Origin: Brassica napus
Lineage: Eukaryota > Streptophyta > Magnoliopsida > Brassicales > Brassicaceae
Assembly: GCF_020379485.1 (NCBI RefSeq)
Contig: NC_063450.1
Coordinates: 32,836,137 to 32,900,136, forward strand
Direction of reading: 5' to 3'
DNA length: 64,000 bases
Part shown: positions 43,720 to 56,418 of the stretch, piece after piece
Layout: every line of letters begins with the position of its first letter
Numbering within the stretch: position 1 is the stretch's first letter
The notes under the pieces: generated by a model
What the model saw: only the letters and a program-made list of their open reading frames with translations
Database searches by the model: none
What the model was told of the DNA's origin: nothing
Program-made: the position numbers and the translations under genes

Positions 43720-46700
43720 TCACTCTAAATCATTTTTGTTCTCATCAATATCAGTATAATCATCATCGTTGCTTCCCTCGAACTCGTCTTCACGTGCTTC
43801 ATCTTTCGCATCTTCAGAAAGATCTTCATATTGAAAGTTTTCCGGGTCGATCAAAAGGATTTCATCAGTTTGATGTTCAGGTACCTCAACTTCAGTGATA
43901 GCATCTTCTTCTTGCAAAGGCGGTTCTTCTCCAGCGACAATGCGTCCACGAGGTGTAATTTTGATAGCAGCTAACCAGTTTATCCCGGAAGTTCGAAGGC
44001 GAGGATAAGGAAGGAAGCTAACTTGGTCGGCTTGTGAAGCTAAAATGAAAGGCTCAAATTTGTTGTATCTTCTCCCAGAATTGACATCCACAACACCAAA
44101 TTTGTTATACCGAACCCCTCGATTCACAACAGGATTGAACCATTCACATTTGAAGAGGATGCATTTTAGCTTCAATAACCCCAGAAATTCCACTTCAATA
44201 ATCTCCTGCAAGATTCCGTAAAAGTCTGTTTCACCTTTCATACATATTCCGTAGTTACTCGTTGCCCGATGTCTCCCATACTCGTATGTGTGAAAGGTAA
44301 ATCATCGGGTGAAATACATAGGTGATGTGGTGACCTTTGCTACTGGACCTTGAACCAAATTGTGAAACCATACTGGATAATATGGATCGTCATAATCAAC
44401 CTGCAAAAAACAGATATTCTTAATTAATATTGAAGTATCAAAAAACGTGCTTAATTAATATATGAATGAGATATATTACGTACCTGTGATTTTAATCACT
44501 TGACAAAATGCTTAACTTTCCGTGTGTCCACATCAGTTGCAGATATTCCTGGTATTGCTTCTTCAACTTGAGATACAAACATGCTGCAAATTAAACAAAT
44601 GATCAAGTCATATATAATTAACTTCAATTCATATAATTAACATTCACAAAAATATTTACCTTTCAAAGTAGCGGGTCACTGCATCCTCGCAGTTGAGCAT
44701 AATATAAGTGTGGGCACTATGTTTATCCTCTTCACATGACCACCATACTTCTTTCGTTTTACCAACAAACTGTCCAATTTGGCAGAAAATGTCAGGAACA
44801 CCATCAATTGCATATGATGTTGGTACTCCACCATCATCATATCTTCTACGAACTATTTTTCTCGTACGAACAGTAGGAGCAAAGTAGTATGATGTTAAGT
44901 TAGATGTTTCGGCTGTCAAACTCCCCGCAACTATTGAACCTTCCACATTTGCAAGATTTCTTGCTTTCCCCTTCAAATGTTTCATCTGTCGCTCATACGG
45001 ATACATCCATCCGTTGTGAACAGGTCCAAGAAGCAATGCTTCATACGGTAGGTGGACAACTAGATGCTCCATGACGTCAAAAAATGAAGGAGAAAATATC
45101 TTCTCCAGGTTACACAATATGATCAGAATGTTCTCATGAAGTTGTTCGATGACTTCTTCCTTGAACGTACGTGTGCTAAGATCTCTGAAGAATGCTCTGA
45201 TGGCTGTATATTGCAAAAGTAATCAAATTAATAACATTTCATAACATATGTATATATATATTATAAATTTATAATTACCAGCATGTGCTTCATGGACATT
45301 TGCTGGAAGGAGCTCGGCAAAAACAAATGGAAGTAGTCGTTGCATAAACACTTGACAATCATGACTCTTCATTCCGGAGAACTTTTGACCTCGTTTAACA
45401 CATCTTGACAGATTTGAAACATAACCATCAGGAAACTTAACTTCTGATGCAACTCAGTCAAACAAAGTTGTTTTGGCTTCTGATGACAACCGGAAGATGG
45501 GAACATGAACGTTTCCATTGCTCTTGATATGTAACTCACTTCTTGAGCAAATATCAGGTAAGTCAATCCTTGACTTTTTGTTATCTTTTGTCTTCCCAGG
45601 GACGTTCAGTATTGTATTCATGATGTTCTCAAAAATGTTCTTCTCAATATGCATGACATCCAGATTGTGGCGTAAGAGAAGATCCTTCCAATAGGGTAGC
45701 TCCCAAAATAAACTCTTCTTAAGCCAATTGTGAGAGACACCATACCCATCAGACATATTTCCAGGAACATGCCAGTTTTCTCCAACATTAACTGTTTCCT
45801 GAGCTCTGTAATAATCAATGTCTGCTTCGATCTTCTGGCCGGTGATATATGGAGGAGGACTGTCTCTGACAACTTTTTGTGCCGAAACAATGTCTTATTT
45901 CTTCTGTACGGATGGGAAAGTGGAAGAAAGCGACGATGACAATCAAACCTACAACTCTTCCTACCATTCTTCAGTTGAAAAGCATCCGTCGATCCAAGAC
46001 AATATGGACAAGATAATCTTCCATGTGTTGTCCAGCCAGACAACATCCCATAAGCAGGGAAATCACTTATCGTCCACAGCAGAACTGCTCGCATCATAAA
46101 ATTGTTTTTCAAGGAACAATCGTGTGTCCTCACCCCTTCCGACCACAATTGCTTTAGCTCTTCTATCAACGGTTGAAGAAAAACATCAAGAGACCGTTTT
46201 GGATGCTTCGGCCCAGGGATTAATATGGTCAAAAATAGAAATTCTTGTTCCATGCACATATCCGGCGGTAAATTGTACGGCGTAAGAATGATTGGCCACA
46301 AAGAATATTGTCTCTCAGACATTCCAAATGGACTAAATCCATCGGTGCATAACCCAAGATAGACATTCCGAATATTTGTAGCAAAATCTGGGTGTGCCTT
46401 GTTGAAGTGTTTCCACGCTCTTGCGTCTGATGGATGTGCAACCTCACCATCTCTCTGAACATGTTCCGCATGCCACCTCATCGACGCAGCAGTCCTCTCA
46501 GATTGATATAATCTTTTCAATCTGTCTGTAATTGGTAGGTACCACATCCTTTGGTACGGTACCCTATTCCTCCCACGGCCTTGCGGGTTGAATCGTGGTT
46601 TTTTGCAGAATCGACACTCTTCTAACTTGTCATCTTCTTTCCAGTAGATCATGCAGTTGTCGATGCAAACATCAATCATCTCCGAAGGCAACCCAAGACT

Positions 46701-47418
46701 ATAAACCAATTTCTGAATCTCATAATAAGATTCAGCAGACACGTTGTCTTCTGGCAAATACTCTTTAAACAACTCCGCCCATACATCCATGAAATTCTCA
46801 GGTAAATTATGATCCGTTTTAATATTCATCATCCTAGCTGCTAGAGACAATTTAGAGAGACCTTCTCTACAACCAGTGTAGATTGGTTGATTTGCAGCAT
46901 CTAGCATTTCATAAAACCTTTTTGCATCCAAATTAGGTTCTTCTACATTTCCAGTTCCATCAGCTATTGTTGTAGTTGTTTCTAAAAATGCATGATCACT
47001 AATCATATCTTGAACCCTATCATGATCTACCATCTGTTCATGATCTTGATGATAATTATATTCATTATGCAAATGATTCGGTTCTTCGTTATGATGAGCA
47101 TCCTCAAAATTATTATTACTACTACTAGCTTAATTTCCCCCATAACCCTCTCCGTGTTGATACCAAATGTAGTATTGTGGTGTAAATCCTCTATTTACTA
47201 AATGCTTCCATACAGTTTCACTACGTGCAAATTTTGAATTCTTGCATTTCCTACAGGGGCAGAACATCTTACCGTTTTCCTGCGTGATCGGTGTACAGCC
47301 CGCCTGGTGCATGAATGTCTCTAGCCCGCTCAGAAATGCGTTCGTCACCCTCCCGTCGGAATCTTATGTGCAAATACATCCAACTCCGTAACTCGTAAAT
47401 ACTACCGCCACCGGCCAT
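43720..47418 (-). pseudogene. CACTA transposase (Tnp2-like)
   Basis: ATG near 47418 (MAGGGSIYELRSWMY). The frame shifts near 47360 and resumes as VTNAFLSGLETFMHQAGC with the zinc-binding transposase-associated domain (CPCRKCKN). A long block (47072 to about 45890) carries the Tnp2 core (YLPEDNVSAESYYEIQKLV, YQRMWYLPITDRL, FPAYGMLSGWTTHGRLSCPY). A second frameshift lies near 45888, then WELPYWKDLLLRHNLDVMHI. A DUF4218 block (45216-44656, VVHLPYEALLLGPVHNGWMY) and a DUF4216-like block (44241-43720, LFKCEWFNPVV) follow, separated by intron-like gaps. In-frame stops also occur (e.g. near 45454 and 47130). Transposition by this copy is not expected. Confidence 0.8.
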
Positions 47419-47639
47419 TTTTTTCTTAGATTTTATTTTGAAATTTTTTTTTTCTGATTTTTTTTTGTTTTCGTTTGTGTTGTGAGGAAGAGAATTGTGG
47501 GAAATGACATATATATATAGAAATTTTTCGAGTTTGGTAGGTGAAATATAACAACGAATTTCCAACGAATATATAAAAACGAATTTAGGTAAGTTAAAGC
47601 ACATTGAATACACGTTTTCACCTAAATATAACGGTAACA

Positions 47640-47866
47640 TGTTTCGTTGTAATGTCGATGTAACGGTTACGACGAATTTCTCTTTCCACGTACTTTCGTT
47701 GTAAACTTACATTGACTTTTACGACGAAACTGTTTCCTCGTAAAGTTACATGGAGTTTACGACGAATTTTGGACTTGTCGTAATTTCGTTGTAAACGTCA
47801 TGTAAATTTACGAGGAAACATTTTCCTCGTAAATCTTCGTTGTTATAGAAACGTTTTCTTGTAGTG
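47640..47866. repeat. CACTA subterminal repeats and right terminus (5' side)
   Basis: Alternating TTTACGACGAA, TTCCTCGTAAA and TTCGTTGTAA motifs on both strands, ending in GTAGTG at 47861-47866. Confidence 0.85.
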
Positions 47867-48348
47867 TTACCGCCACTAATGGAACATTTTCAAAAATAAC
47901 TTCTTCGTTAAGTGGCAAAAGACTCTTATACTCTTGTTGTTTATGTATATAATAAATCATTATTTAAATAAATAAAAAAAAAAAAAAAATTAATTTTTTT
48001 TTATGTTTTCGAATTATACTTTTTCAAATTCAAACTTTTTTAATTTTCTTTTTAAAATTTTTATTTATCGATTTTTTTTTATTTTTTTCAAAATTTCTTT
48101 TTGAAAATCGAAATTATGTTTGGAACTATTTTTTATATATTTTTTAAGTATTTATTTATATATTTATTAGAATCCTAAATTTCACATTCCAAAAACCGTA
48201 CCCCACCCTTCGACTCAAAACCCTATGTCTCGATTAGTTAACCCTAGGGGTATAAGTATCTTTTATCCTTCATTAAAAGTGAGGGTAAAAGTGATTAGTG
48301 TGAACATGAAAATTGGTACTATGAATGTGGTATTTGTGGCAATTTCTC
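47867..48348. mobile_element. Remnant of a MULE-type MITE interrupted by CACTA
   Basis: From TTACCGCCACT the sequence follows the MITE at 50115-50575 (AAGTGGCAAAAGACTCTTAT ... GTGTGAACATGAAAATTGGT ... GTGGCAATTTCTC). The left terminal part, expected beyond the CACTA element, is missing. Confidence 0.75.
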
Positions 48349-48637
48349 ATGTTCGTATCGTATTAAAATATATGACCAGTAAAAATTATGTATAATATTT
48401 TCAACAAGTGATTAATATTATTATATAAATAATTTTAATGAATTCATGCAGATATTTTTATATTTTATAACTCTTATTGTATTGCATCAACTAATAAAAT
48501 TAGAGTTATTTATAATTACTTAATACTTTTGCACAATGAAATATCAAACATATATTTTGTTCTTACATACTTTCTTTGTTCCATAAAGATAATTTTTAGT
48601 GTTTAAGAAAATACATTAAATCACTATAATAAATGTA
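48349..48637. other. AT-rich spacer
   Basis: Nothing coding recognised. Confidence 0.4.
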
Positions 48638-48872
48638 CTCCCTCAGTTACGCAAAGATTCATGTTTTAGAAAAACAAATTGTTTTTACATTTTCAATGTA
48701 CTAATTAATGATTAGCTGTAAATTTTTAAAAACTTAATTATATTTATTAAAATTCTATTGGTTAAAGTTATGAGAATAGTTAATTAAAAAAATAATACAT
48801 TGGTAATCAAAATTTCATATATTTTTAATATGTATTAAAATTCTAAAACATATATCTTTTTGAAACAGAAGG
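48638..48872. mobile_element. Stowaway-like MITE
   Basis: Begins CTCCCTCAGTTACGCAAAGA after TA (48636-48637), ends TTTTTGAAACAGAAGG before TA (48873-48874). The ends are inverted repeats including ATGTTTTAGAA and TTCTAAAACAT. About 235 bp. Confidence 0.6.
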
Positions 48873-49463
48873 TAGGCTTTGGACTTATATCTGATTCCGT
48901 TATCCGATCCGGGGTATTTTCAGATATCAATTTTTCATAGGCCTAGGTCATTAGCCTTCCAGAAGGAGTATCATTTTCTGTAATTTTCAAGTTTTAATAA
49001 TTTTAGCCTATATTAATTTAATAAAGTCAATTAATTTTCTTAAAATATATAGTTTTATCAATTATTTCTGAAACATTTATGTTAATGGAAACAGAGGGAA
49101 TATAAATAAATAGGATCTGCTTGATCTATATTTATTCTAGTTGATCTATATAATTTGCATTTTCTATTTGATGCAACTTCTGATCTGTGTCACTATTCGA
49201 ATATAGTATAAATGCAGATTAAACACAGTATATATATATATGCAGATTTGCCTACATATTTTTTTGTCATTCAAGGTTTTAAATGCAGAACAAAATTACA
49301 TTATAAAATAATAAATGATCTCGATACAGATTAATGTTAGTGCTATTTTCTTTGATCTGAAGATTAAAAAGAAAGGACGCTGAAATCATGCTAACGACCG
49401 ATCGCATACACTGATTGGAAAACCTAATTTTCATAGTTTTTATATATTTTTAATGTTAATAAA

Positions 49464-49701
49464 CCTTCCATTTCAGTTTAGTTATCGTTTTAAAATAAAA
49501 TTTTTGTTCCAAAATAAGTGTCATTTTAGTATTTCAATACAAAATTTATTAACAATATTCTTCAGCTGATTATTTTATTAGTTGAAATATGATTAGTTGT
49601 ATAGGTAATGATATTTTTATATTGGAAATGTGCAAAATGAAATGTTTTCTTAATCTGTGTGTATAAACCTAAAACTACAACTAAAATGAAACAAAGGGAT
49701 T
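49464..49701. mobile_element. Possible Stowaway/Tourist-size MITE
   Basis: Inverted ends around CCTTCCATTTCAGTTTAG (left) and CTAAAATGAAACAAAGGG (right). Flanks are not clean enough for a TSD call. Confidence 0.45.
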
Positions 49702-49707
49702 AGTAAT

Positions 49708-50829
49708 TAACAACTAAAATAATTAATATTTGTTTACGAAAAGTAATTGTTATCTAAGATAATATATTTATAAATTCAAAATTTTATTTTATAATCACTT
49801 CATATTTTATATGATAAAATATCATATATATATATATATATATATATATTGTTCTTTCATATATTATAACATTTATTGTCAACATATAACACGTGGGTGA
49901 ATTTTATCGTTATTAATTAGTTAGTTTTACATTTTTAGATTACCTTATATCTACAATCTTCAAAATGAATTCTAAAAAGTAAAAAACATTTTTAAATTAG
50001 TTATATTTCATGAATTAAGAAAATAACTAATTTGAATATGTTACAAATAAGCTGGTGTTTGTGTATAGTAATATTCAATTAAGAAAGCTATATGTAACCA
50101 ACAAATATATTATAGGGGAAATTTTATGTTTGCCACTTTCATGGTACCACTTTTCAACTTTACCACCACTTTCAAAAATACTTTCTTCATTAAGTGGCAA
50201 AATACTCTTATACTCTTGTTCTCTATATATATAATAAATCATTATTTAAATAAATAATTTTTTTTATGTTTTCGAATTATACTTTCTCAAATTCAAAATT
50301 TTTTATAAATTTATTCTTTTGAAGATTTTTTTTCGAAAATTATGTTTGAGACTTTTTTTTTAATATATTTTTTAAGTATTTATTTATATATTTATTAGAA
50401 TCCTAAATTTCACATTCCAAAAACTCTACCTCACCCCTCAACTCTGAACCCTAAGTCTAGATTAATTAACACTAGGGGTATAAGTGTCTTTTATCCTTCA
50501 TTAAAAGTGAGGGTAAAAGTAGTTAGTGTAAACATGAAAAGTGGTATTATGAATGTAGATTTGTGGCAATTTCCCTATATTATAACACACATATATATAT
50601 ATATGCACTTTTATTTTATCTTTAATTAAAACTAGTATTTTAGCTTTAATTAAAATAATTAATACTTGTTTACGAAAAGTAATTGTTATCTAAGATAATT
50701 TCATATAAATTAATTTAATGAATTCATGCAATTTATTTAATAATTTATATTTTAATATATTTATAAATTCAAATATTTATATTCAAAAATTTATTTTATA
50801 ATCACTTCATATTTTATATGATAAAATAT

Positions 50830-50866
<37 letters not shown>

Positions 50867-51190
50867 CTTTCATAATTTTATAACATTTCTTGTCAATATG
50901 TAACACATGGGTGAATTATATCGTTTTTAATTAATTATTTTAAAATTTTTTAGATTACCTTATATCTACAATCTTCAAAATGAATTCCAAAAACAAAAAA
51001 AAACGTTTTTAAATTAGTTATCTTTCATGAATTAATAAAATTTTAATATGTTACAAATAAGTTGGTGTTTGTGTATAGTAATATTCAATTAAGAAAGCTA
51101 TATGTTACCAACAAATATATTATAACACATATCTGTTATTTTATCTTTAACTAAAACTAGTATTTTAATTTTGATATTTAATTTATCATT
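49708..51190. repeat. Tandem duplication of AT-rich unit, one copy with MITE
   Basis: Sequence from TTTACGAAAAGTAATTGTTA (49733) through (AT)n, TATAACACGTGGGTGAAT and CTACAATCTTCAAAATGAAT to ACCAACAAATATATTATA recurs starting at about 50669. The first copy is broken by the MITE at 50115-50575; the second has the uninterrupted site at 51109-51124. Confidence 0.85.
50115..50575. mobile_element. MULE-type MITE, 461 bp, perfect 9-bp TSD
   Basis: Terminal inverted repeats of roughly 58 bp: GGGGAAATTTTATGTTTGCC / GTGGCAATTTCCC, with CCACTTTCATGGTACCACTT inverted against AACATGAAAAGTGGTATTAT. TATATTATA flanks both sides exactly (50106-50114 and 50576-50584). A 9-bp TSD with long TIRs is diagnostic of Mutator-like elements. 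Confidence 0.93.
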
Positions 51191-52201
51191 TTTATATTTA
51201 AATCATGTAGAATATGATGATTCAGTTGTTTAATTTGATCAGTTAGTTATGCATTTGTTCTACATAATCTTTGATCTGCATTTAGTTTGCATAATCTACT
51301 TGATCTGCATTTGTTATGATTGATCTGTATTTTATATTTTATCTGCATTTTTTTTATTTGCATCACTGCTCGAAGCATAATTGCATAGATACACTAATGA
51401 TTTAAATGTCTTTAATTCAAATAATATAATAAAGATTAATTGAGAGCAAAAACAGAAGTAAGTGATAGGACTGAAACATTATAAACATATAGAAATCACA
51501 CATAAGATAGATTTTTAATTAATTTTTGGTTATTTTTATTAAAATAATTAGAATTATAAAATGATTATGTTTTTATTAATATTATTTTAATGACTATTTT
51601 GCTTTAAATTGAAAAAAATTTAATGTCATTGTATACATCATCCATGTAAGCAAAATTAGTTGATATGTCATCCGCATTAGCTAAACTAGATAATGTAGTA
51701 GCTAATGTGCCGACTGAGATATAATTTCACCAAAAAATTAAAAAAGAAAATAAATATTTGAACATTTTTAAAGCTTATGTATATACTTTGACATACTTTA
51801 AACAAGAAAATAAATATTTGAACATTTTTAAAGCTTATGTATATAGTTTGATATATTAAATGAACATATAGTGATACTTTAGATATTATTCGACCATTTC
51901 CTCTAAAGATGTACAAGACTTTGTTTCACCTTCGTTGATTGATTGATCTTTCTCTAATTTTGATCATATTTGTCATTTTTCTTCTGAACTCTTTGTCGAA
52001 ATAGAGTAAAATGTGGGATTACTCTATATATAGAGTATCATTGGAATATAACTCAATCTATTATTGAGTTATTTTATTTTAACAAAAAAAATAGAGTTTA
52101 CCATTGAAAACTGTCTTAGCTTCATGATTTCTAAATCTTTATGAATTATTCTTGTTCTAATATTATTTTTTTATAGTTTTCAACTGATTTACTTACACTA
52201 A
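51190..52201. other. AT-rich intergenic DNA
   Basis: No genes. AAAGAAAATAAATATTTGAA and TTTTAAAGCTTATGTATATA occur twice (about 51744-51850), a local tandem duplication of about 60 bp. Confidence 0.5.
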
Positions 52202-53143
52202 CTAGGGGTATAGCCGCCGCGCAAGCGCGGGGCCGGATACGTTATTGATGCATTGTGTAGTCTTATGTATGGGATTTTCTTTTTTTTAAAAAAAAAAATT
52301 TGTGTTGTATATAATCTATATTATAATAGATTGATTAGGTTGATATGAGAATAACCGATGATTTTTTATGTGTTGATATTTCATATCTTATGTGTGGACG
52401 TCTAAAAGAGTTTCCGATTTATCTTCATGAATTTGACATCTAGCAACATTTTTCCCATGAATATGTCGGACAGAGACCCACATATCCGCTGAGATTCAAC
52501 ATCTGATACGCTGACTAATTGTCATTCTCATTAGCTACCCAATAAATCTGCAAGCTGTGCAAGTATAAGAAAATAGTTATCTCCCACAGTTTAGAAACCC
52601 CAAACAATTGTGAAACCTTTAATTAGACATAGAACAAGAGAATATACATAACCCTATAAATATGGTCAAGGCGAGATCTTTTAACAGAAACAAAAAAAAT
52701 GAATCTCCATGAGCTCCTCTCAGGTCTATGTAAACTCTCTTAATCCGTCCAAGAAGCTGTGTTTCTTTTTCATTGGTTGTTCCTGTAGTTGTCGGCTATG
52801 TAAACGATTTTGTTCACCTCCTCCTTGAAACTACCAATGTGTTCTAATTCGGATTTGAAGTCTGGGAAATTAATGAATCCCTCCATGGCGTACATATATT
52901 AGTGGACAACTTCGGAAAGTAGAACAAACAACAAAGAAAAGTTATATTAATCAAGTTTTCAGTAGGACTATAAAATTCTATCAAATCAAAGAGTTTCAAT
53001 GATACGCGACACTGAATAGAGCGGTTTAGAGTGTAATGGTTTATCATCAGAGGTCATAGTTAAGCGACGAAGTGGGAGAACCCTAGGCTTTAACTTAGAG
53101 ACGGTGAAAAAGAATAGACGAGTAGACAATTAGACGGTAAATT

Positions 53144-53283
53144 AAACCGGGTGCGATAGACCGCAAGTTAATTAAAATGACCCAACAACCATTAATTAAA
53201 ATGTCTTACCTTTTAAGGCTTATGTAGAAACCGGGTGCGATAGACCGCAAGTTAATTAAAATGACCCAACAACCATTAATTTA
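53144..53283. repeat. 84-bp tandem duplication in the Helitron
   Basis: AAACCGGGTGCGATAGACCG and the following 35 bases start at 53144 and again at 53228. Confidence 0.9.
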
Positions 53284-53751
53284 TTACACAGCCCTGTACA
53301 AAAACTCACCGCCGAAAGCCGTAAAATCGCCAGAAAAACGTAACTCGGGCAAGATTTAGACTGATTTGGTCCGAAAATCGGGATTTAAAAAAAATAATTA
53401 CTCGTTTCATCCTATAATCGAGTAGTATATATAAAGATTCATGATGTTTTCATGAAAATGGCAAAAACGAAGAAATTGATGTATAACTCGTGAAAATTTA
53501 TGAGCCGTCAGAGTCAATATTGTAGAAAACCTAAAAGTCTAAAGAGAAATACGACTTGTAAAAGTCATAATTGCCTTTAATTAAACTTAATCATAAAAAC
53601 ATGTAAAATACCCATTGTTTCTATTCGAACTTGGGTTGTTAGCTTTTTTAAAAATGTGTAAACCGCTGCACTAAGTGATAGTTATTGTAATTAAGTTTTT
53701 ACAAATAGATAATATATTAAAACAAAAACATAAAGATAGGTTCCGCCAAAA

Positions 53752-53865
53752 TCTATATTATAATGATTGAGTTTTTGCTCTCTGCTTAGAGTGTCCACCT
53801 CATCATTTCATTTATTTTGGTGGACACTCCAAGGAGATAGAAAAGTTCAATCATTATAATATAGA
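53752..53865. repeat. Foldback with Helitron-like 5' ends on both strands
   Basis: TCTATATTATAATGATTGAG at 53752 and its inverse TCAATCATTATAATATAGA ending at 53865, with an inner GTGTCCACC/GGTGGACAC pair. Each end preceded by A on its own strand reads as a Helitron 5' terminus. Confidence 0.85.
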
Positions 53866-54019
53866 TTGTTATGTTTAGGCACTAAAGATCATTAAGTTCA
53901 GCATGTCTTAGTTACATTCTTATAAAAGTATATTGCAACTTTAGTCTCTGTGGATGTGACATTAAATAATAAAATTGTTGTTGTATACATGTAATAGGAA
54001 TTACAAGGATTCAAGCTAT

Positions 54020-54334
54020 AGAGATCACTCGGCCATATAAGTTTTCCCAATTCAAGCCATACCAACAACTCCAACAAAACGAGTTTCGTCGTCATTGCAG
54101 TCGACATCAAGCTTTTCCTCCAATTACTTCAGGCATTGTTTTCCTGGTTTGATACTGCTTGATGCCATGTTAGAGCCTTCCTCAGGATTAGGGTTGTCTC
54201 CTCCCTTTCCTTGGGGCTTAACGTTTTCTTCTCTTTTTCCTTGGGGTTTAGGATTTTCTTCTCTCGGCGGTTTATCTTTGTTTAGGTAATCCTGAATATG
54301 TTTTGCCATCTTATCCGCGAAATCCGCTTCGTTA
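54020..54334 (-). pseudogene. Linker and P-loop exon remnant
   Basis: See the parent entry. The linker contains repeats of PKPQGKREEN type before the stop at 54126-54124. The P-loop region has a second stop. Confidence 0.75.
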
Positions 54335-54399
54335 CTGCAGAGGAACAGAGAGGGAATCCCAATGAGGCTCATGCAACAATAATGTCACCATAGTCATAG

Positions 54400-55883
54400 T
54401 GACTGAACTGTGATTTAGAAATACTTTCAAATATATATATTGTTAATGGAGATTTTAGTTTAAAATAAAGATTCCTCTTTCATGGCTAAAGGTATACTTC
54501 AGAAGATACATCATAACAAAAAAAAATACAAACTTTATATGATAAAGCATTAAAATATAACCCACCACCATTTTTAAAATAATTGAGAACGATTAAATAC
54601 AAAATACATATAAAATGTTTTTTATTAAATTCATTTTTTTCACTACTCAAATTTCCTAAATATAATCTTGGCTATAAATTTTAAAATATTTTCTCTTATA
54701 AAAACACCACCTCTCAACTAGAAATCTAATATAAAAAAACTCAACTAATTTTTGTTAGTAGTTTAACTCCTCCATCTAAAATGTTGTTAAATAAAAATGT
54801 GTATTTTAAAACATAAAATGACATATACAAAATAAAATATATTTTAAAGTTTGTTCAAACAAGATCTTCAATATGAATCAAGATCCAAAAATTCTAAAAG
54901 TGACGGTAATTTGTTTTTGCAAATATAAATCGTGATTACTTAAATATAATTTTAGTATATATTTGAAATAAAATTTGCTTTTAATTTGATTTCAAATATC
55001 ACACTAACTAATAGCATTTTTTTACAAGGATTTCTTGTTAGTCTTGGTTTTGATTGGAAAGAGAAATCTTAACTTTCAGTTTAGAGATTTTTTGGTTTTT
55101 GATTAAAAGTAATTCATATTATTTGAACATGTTTTAAAACAGATATTATTTTGATATTTAAAATACACGGTTTTCATTTAATAATGGTCAAAACAATTTG
55201 TCCATTGTAAAATCCCAATATATTAATACAGAACATTTTAAAATTTATAACATGTAGTTTGTACTAATTAAAAAGGTGTCTTGCCGAGTTGTCACGTAAT
55301 TAGAATGCTAATTTTACTTACATGGCGGTTTGAGAATCAATTGAGAATTTTGTTAGTCCAAAATTGAATTGCTAAAGAATGTTATATTATATAGTATGTT
55401 CATTATGGATCATTCATTTATCAAATTAAAAATATTATATATTATTTCCTTAAATAAAACCTACGGAATTACCTAATGTGATTAAGATATATATGGCAAT
55501 TAATAATTTTAAATAATAAAGATTTGCTAACAATTTGTACACTTTCTATCATTTTTGTTCAATTATTTATCACTAAAATTAATTACACAATTGCATTAAT
55601 CATATAATAAAAATTTAGTTTTCTTGTATATGTTGTATTTTGAATTTTTCATAACGAGCATAAATTACTAAAATTGTTAAAAGTCTAACATAACGAGTAT
55701 GCAATAAGTGATTTTTTGACCTAAAATATTTTTAAAAATGGGACCAGCTCATCACTAAACAAATTATGCAACAAAAAAGTTTTTAAAAAAGTGTTGAATG
55801 GCCAAAAATATTAATTCGATCAAGAATATAAATTTTATTTTTATATACGATATTTATTAAATAATTTTCTTATAAATTCACCA
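54400..55883. other. AT-rich sequence within the long intron
   Basis: Non-coding, intron of the broken TIR-NBS gene or transposon interior. No domain found. Confidence 0.4.
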
Positions 55884-55909
55884 TGCGCAAGGCGCAGGTC
55901 TTATCCTAA
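55882..55909 (+). mobile_element. Helitron 3' end
   Basis: Hairpin TGCGCAAGGCGCA, then CTAA (55906-55909) followed by T. The matching 5' end may be 53752, which would place the NBS remnant inside the element, but this is not certain. Confidence 0.55.
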
Positions 55910-56291
55910 TAATTGGTTAAAACATTAACAAAGCAACATTTTCAAAACACTTTTTGTTATTAAAAATATTGTTAACAGAGAATTCAAAATATCACAATTA
56001 CATTTTAGACTAAAATATTTGCGGTGGTATCACAATTACTTAAGGAGTTTAATATTAGATTTTTAGTTGAGAAGTTTTTATCAGAACCATGTAATATTTT
56101 TTTCGTACTAAAATAAATATCTGTGTTGACTATTGAGAACCACTAATCTAATAACAGGAGATAATTATCTACTTCATTAAACCATGTAATATAATACACC
56201 ACCCTTAAACAATATGAAACAATTTATATTTCCTAAAGAAGTTAATTTAGACTCCAAATATTATAAATCACACAGAACCGTACTTAATAAT

Positions 56292-56335
<44 letters not shown>

Positions 56336-56418
56336 CTATATATTTTCGTTATCACTACAACCGTACTGCAGTTATTTTCCAATTGTTATGCGTGTTATCA
56401 TTCGGATCCTTAGAGATA
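55910..56418. other. AT-rich spacer with (AT)n
   Basis: An (AT)n microsatellite at about 56297-56323; no gene. Confidence 0.5.

Larger units (their letters stand above)
43217..47866 (-). mobile_element. Decayed CACTA (En/Spm) transposon
   Basis: The right end on the plus strand is TCTTGTAGTG (47857-47866), i.e. CACTACAAGA on the minus strand, the CACTA terminus. Subterminal repeats with ACGACGAA/TTACGA motifs lie at 47640-47860 and at 43217-43410. A minus-strand Tnp2-type transposase lies between. The left CACTA terminus was not found; subterminal repeats run directly into hAT-derived sequence. Confidence 0.8.
52202..53865 (-). mobile_element. Non-autonomous Helitron (minus strand)
   Basis: On the minus strand the element starts TCTATATTATAATGATTGAA after an A (53866) and ends with hairpin CCGCGCTTGCGCGG followed 12 bp later by CTAG and a host T (52205-52202, 52201). 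These are the canonical Helitron 5' TC, 3' hairpin and CTRR, in an AT target. No Rep/helicase coding. It contains an 84-bp tandem duplication (53144 and 53228). Confidence 0.75.

Noticed and set aside
47269..47640. Separate 123-codon gene on the minus strand
   Set aside because: It overlaps the start of the CACTA transposase. The useful part (ELRSWMY) belongs to that transposase before a frameshift; the rest is AT-rich leader.
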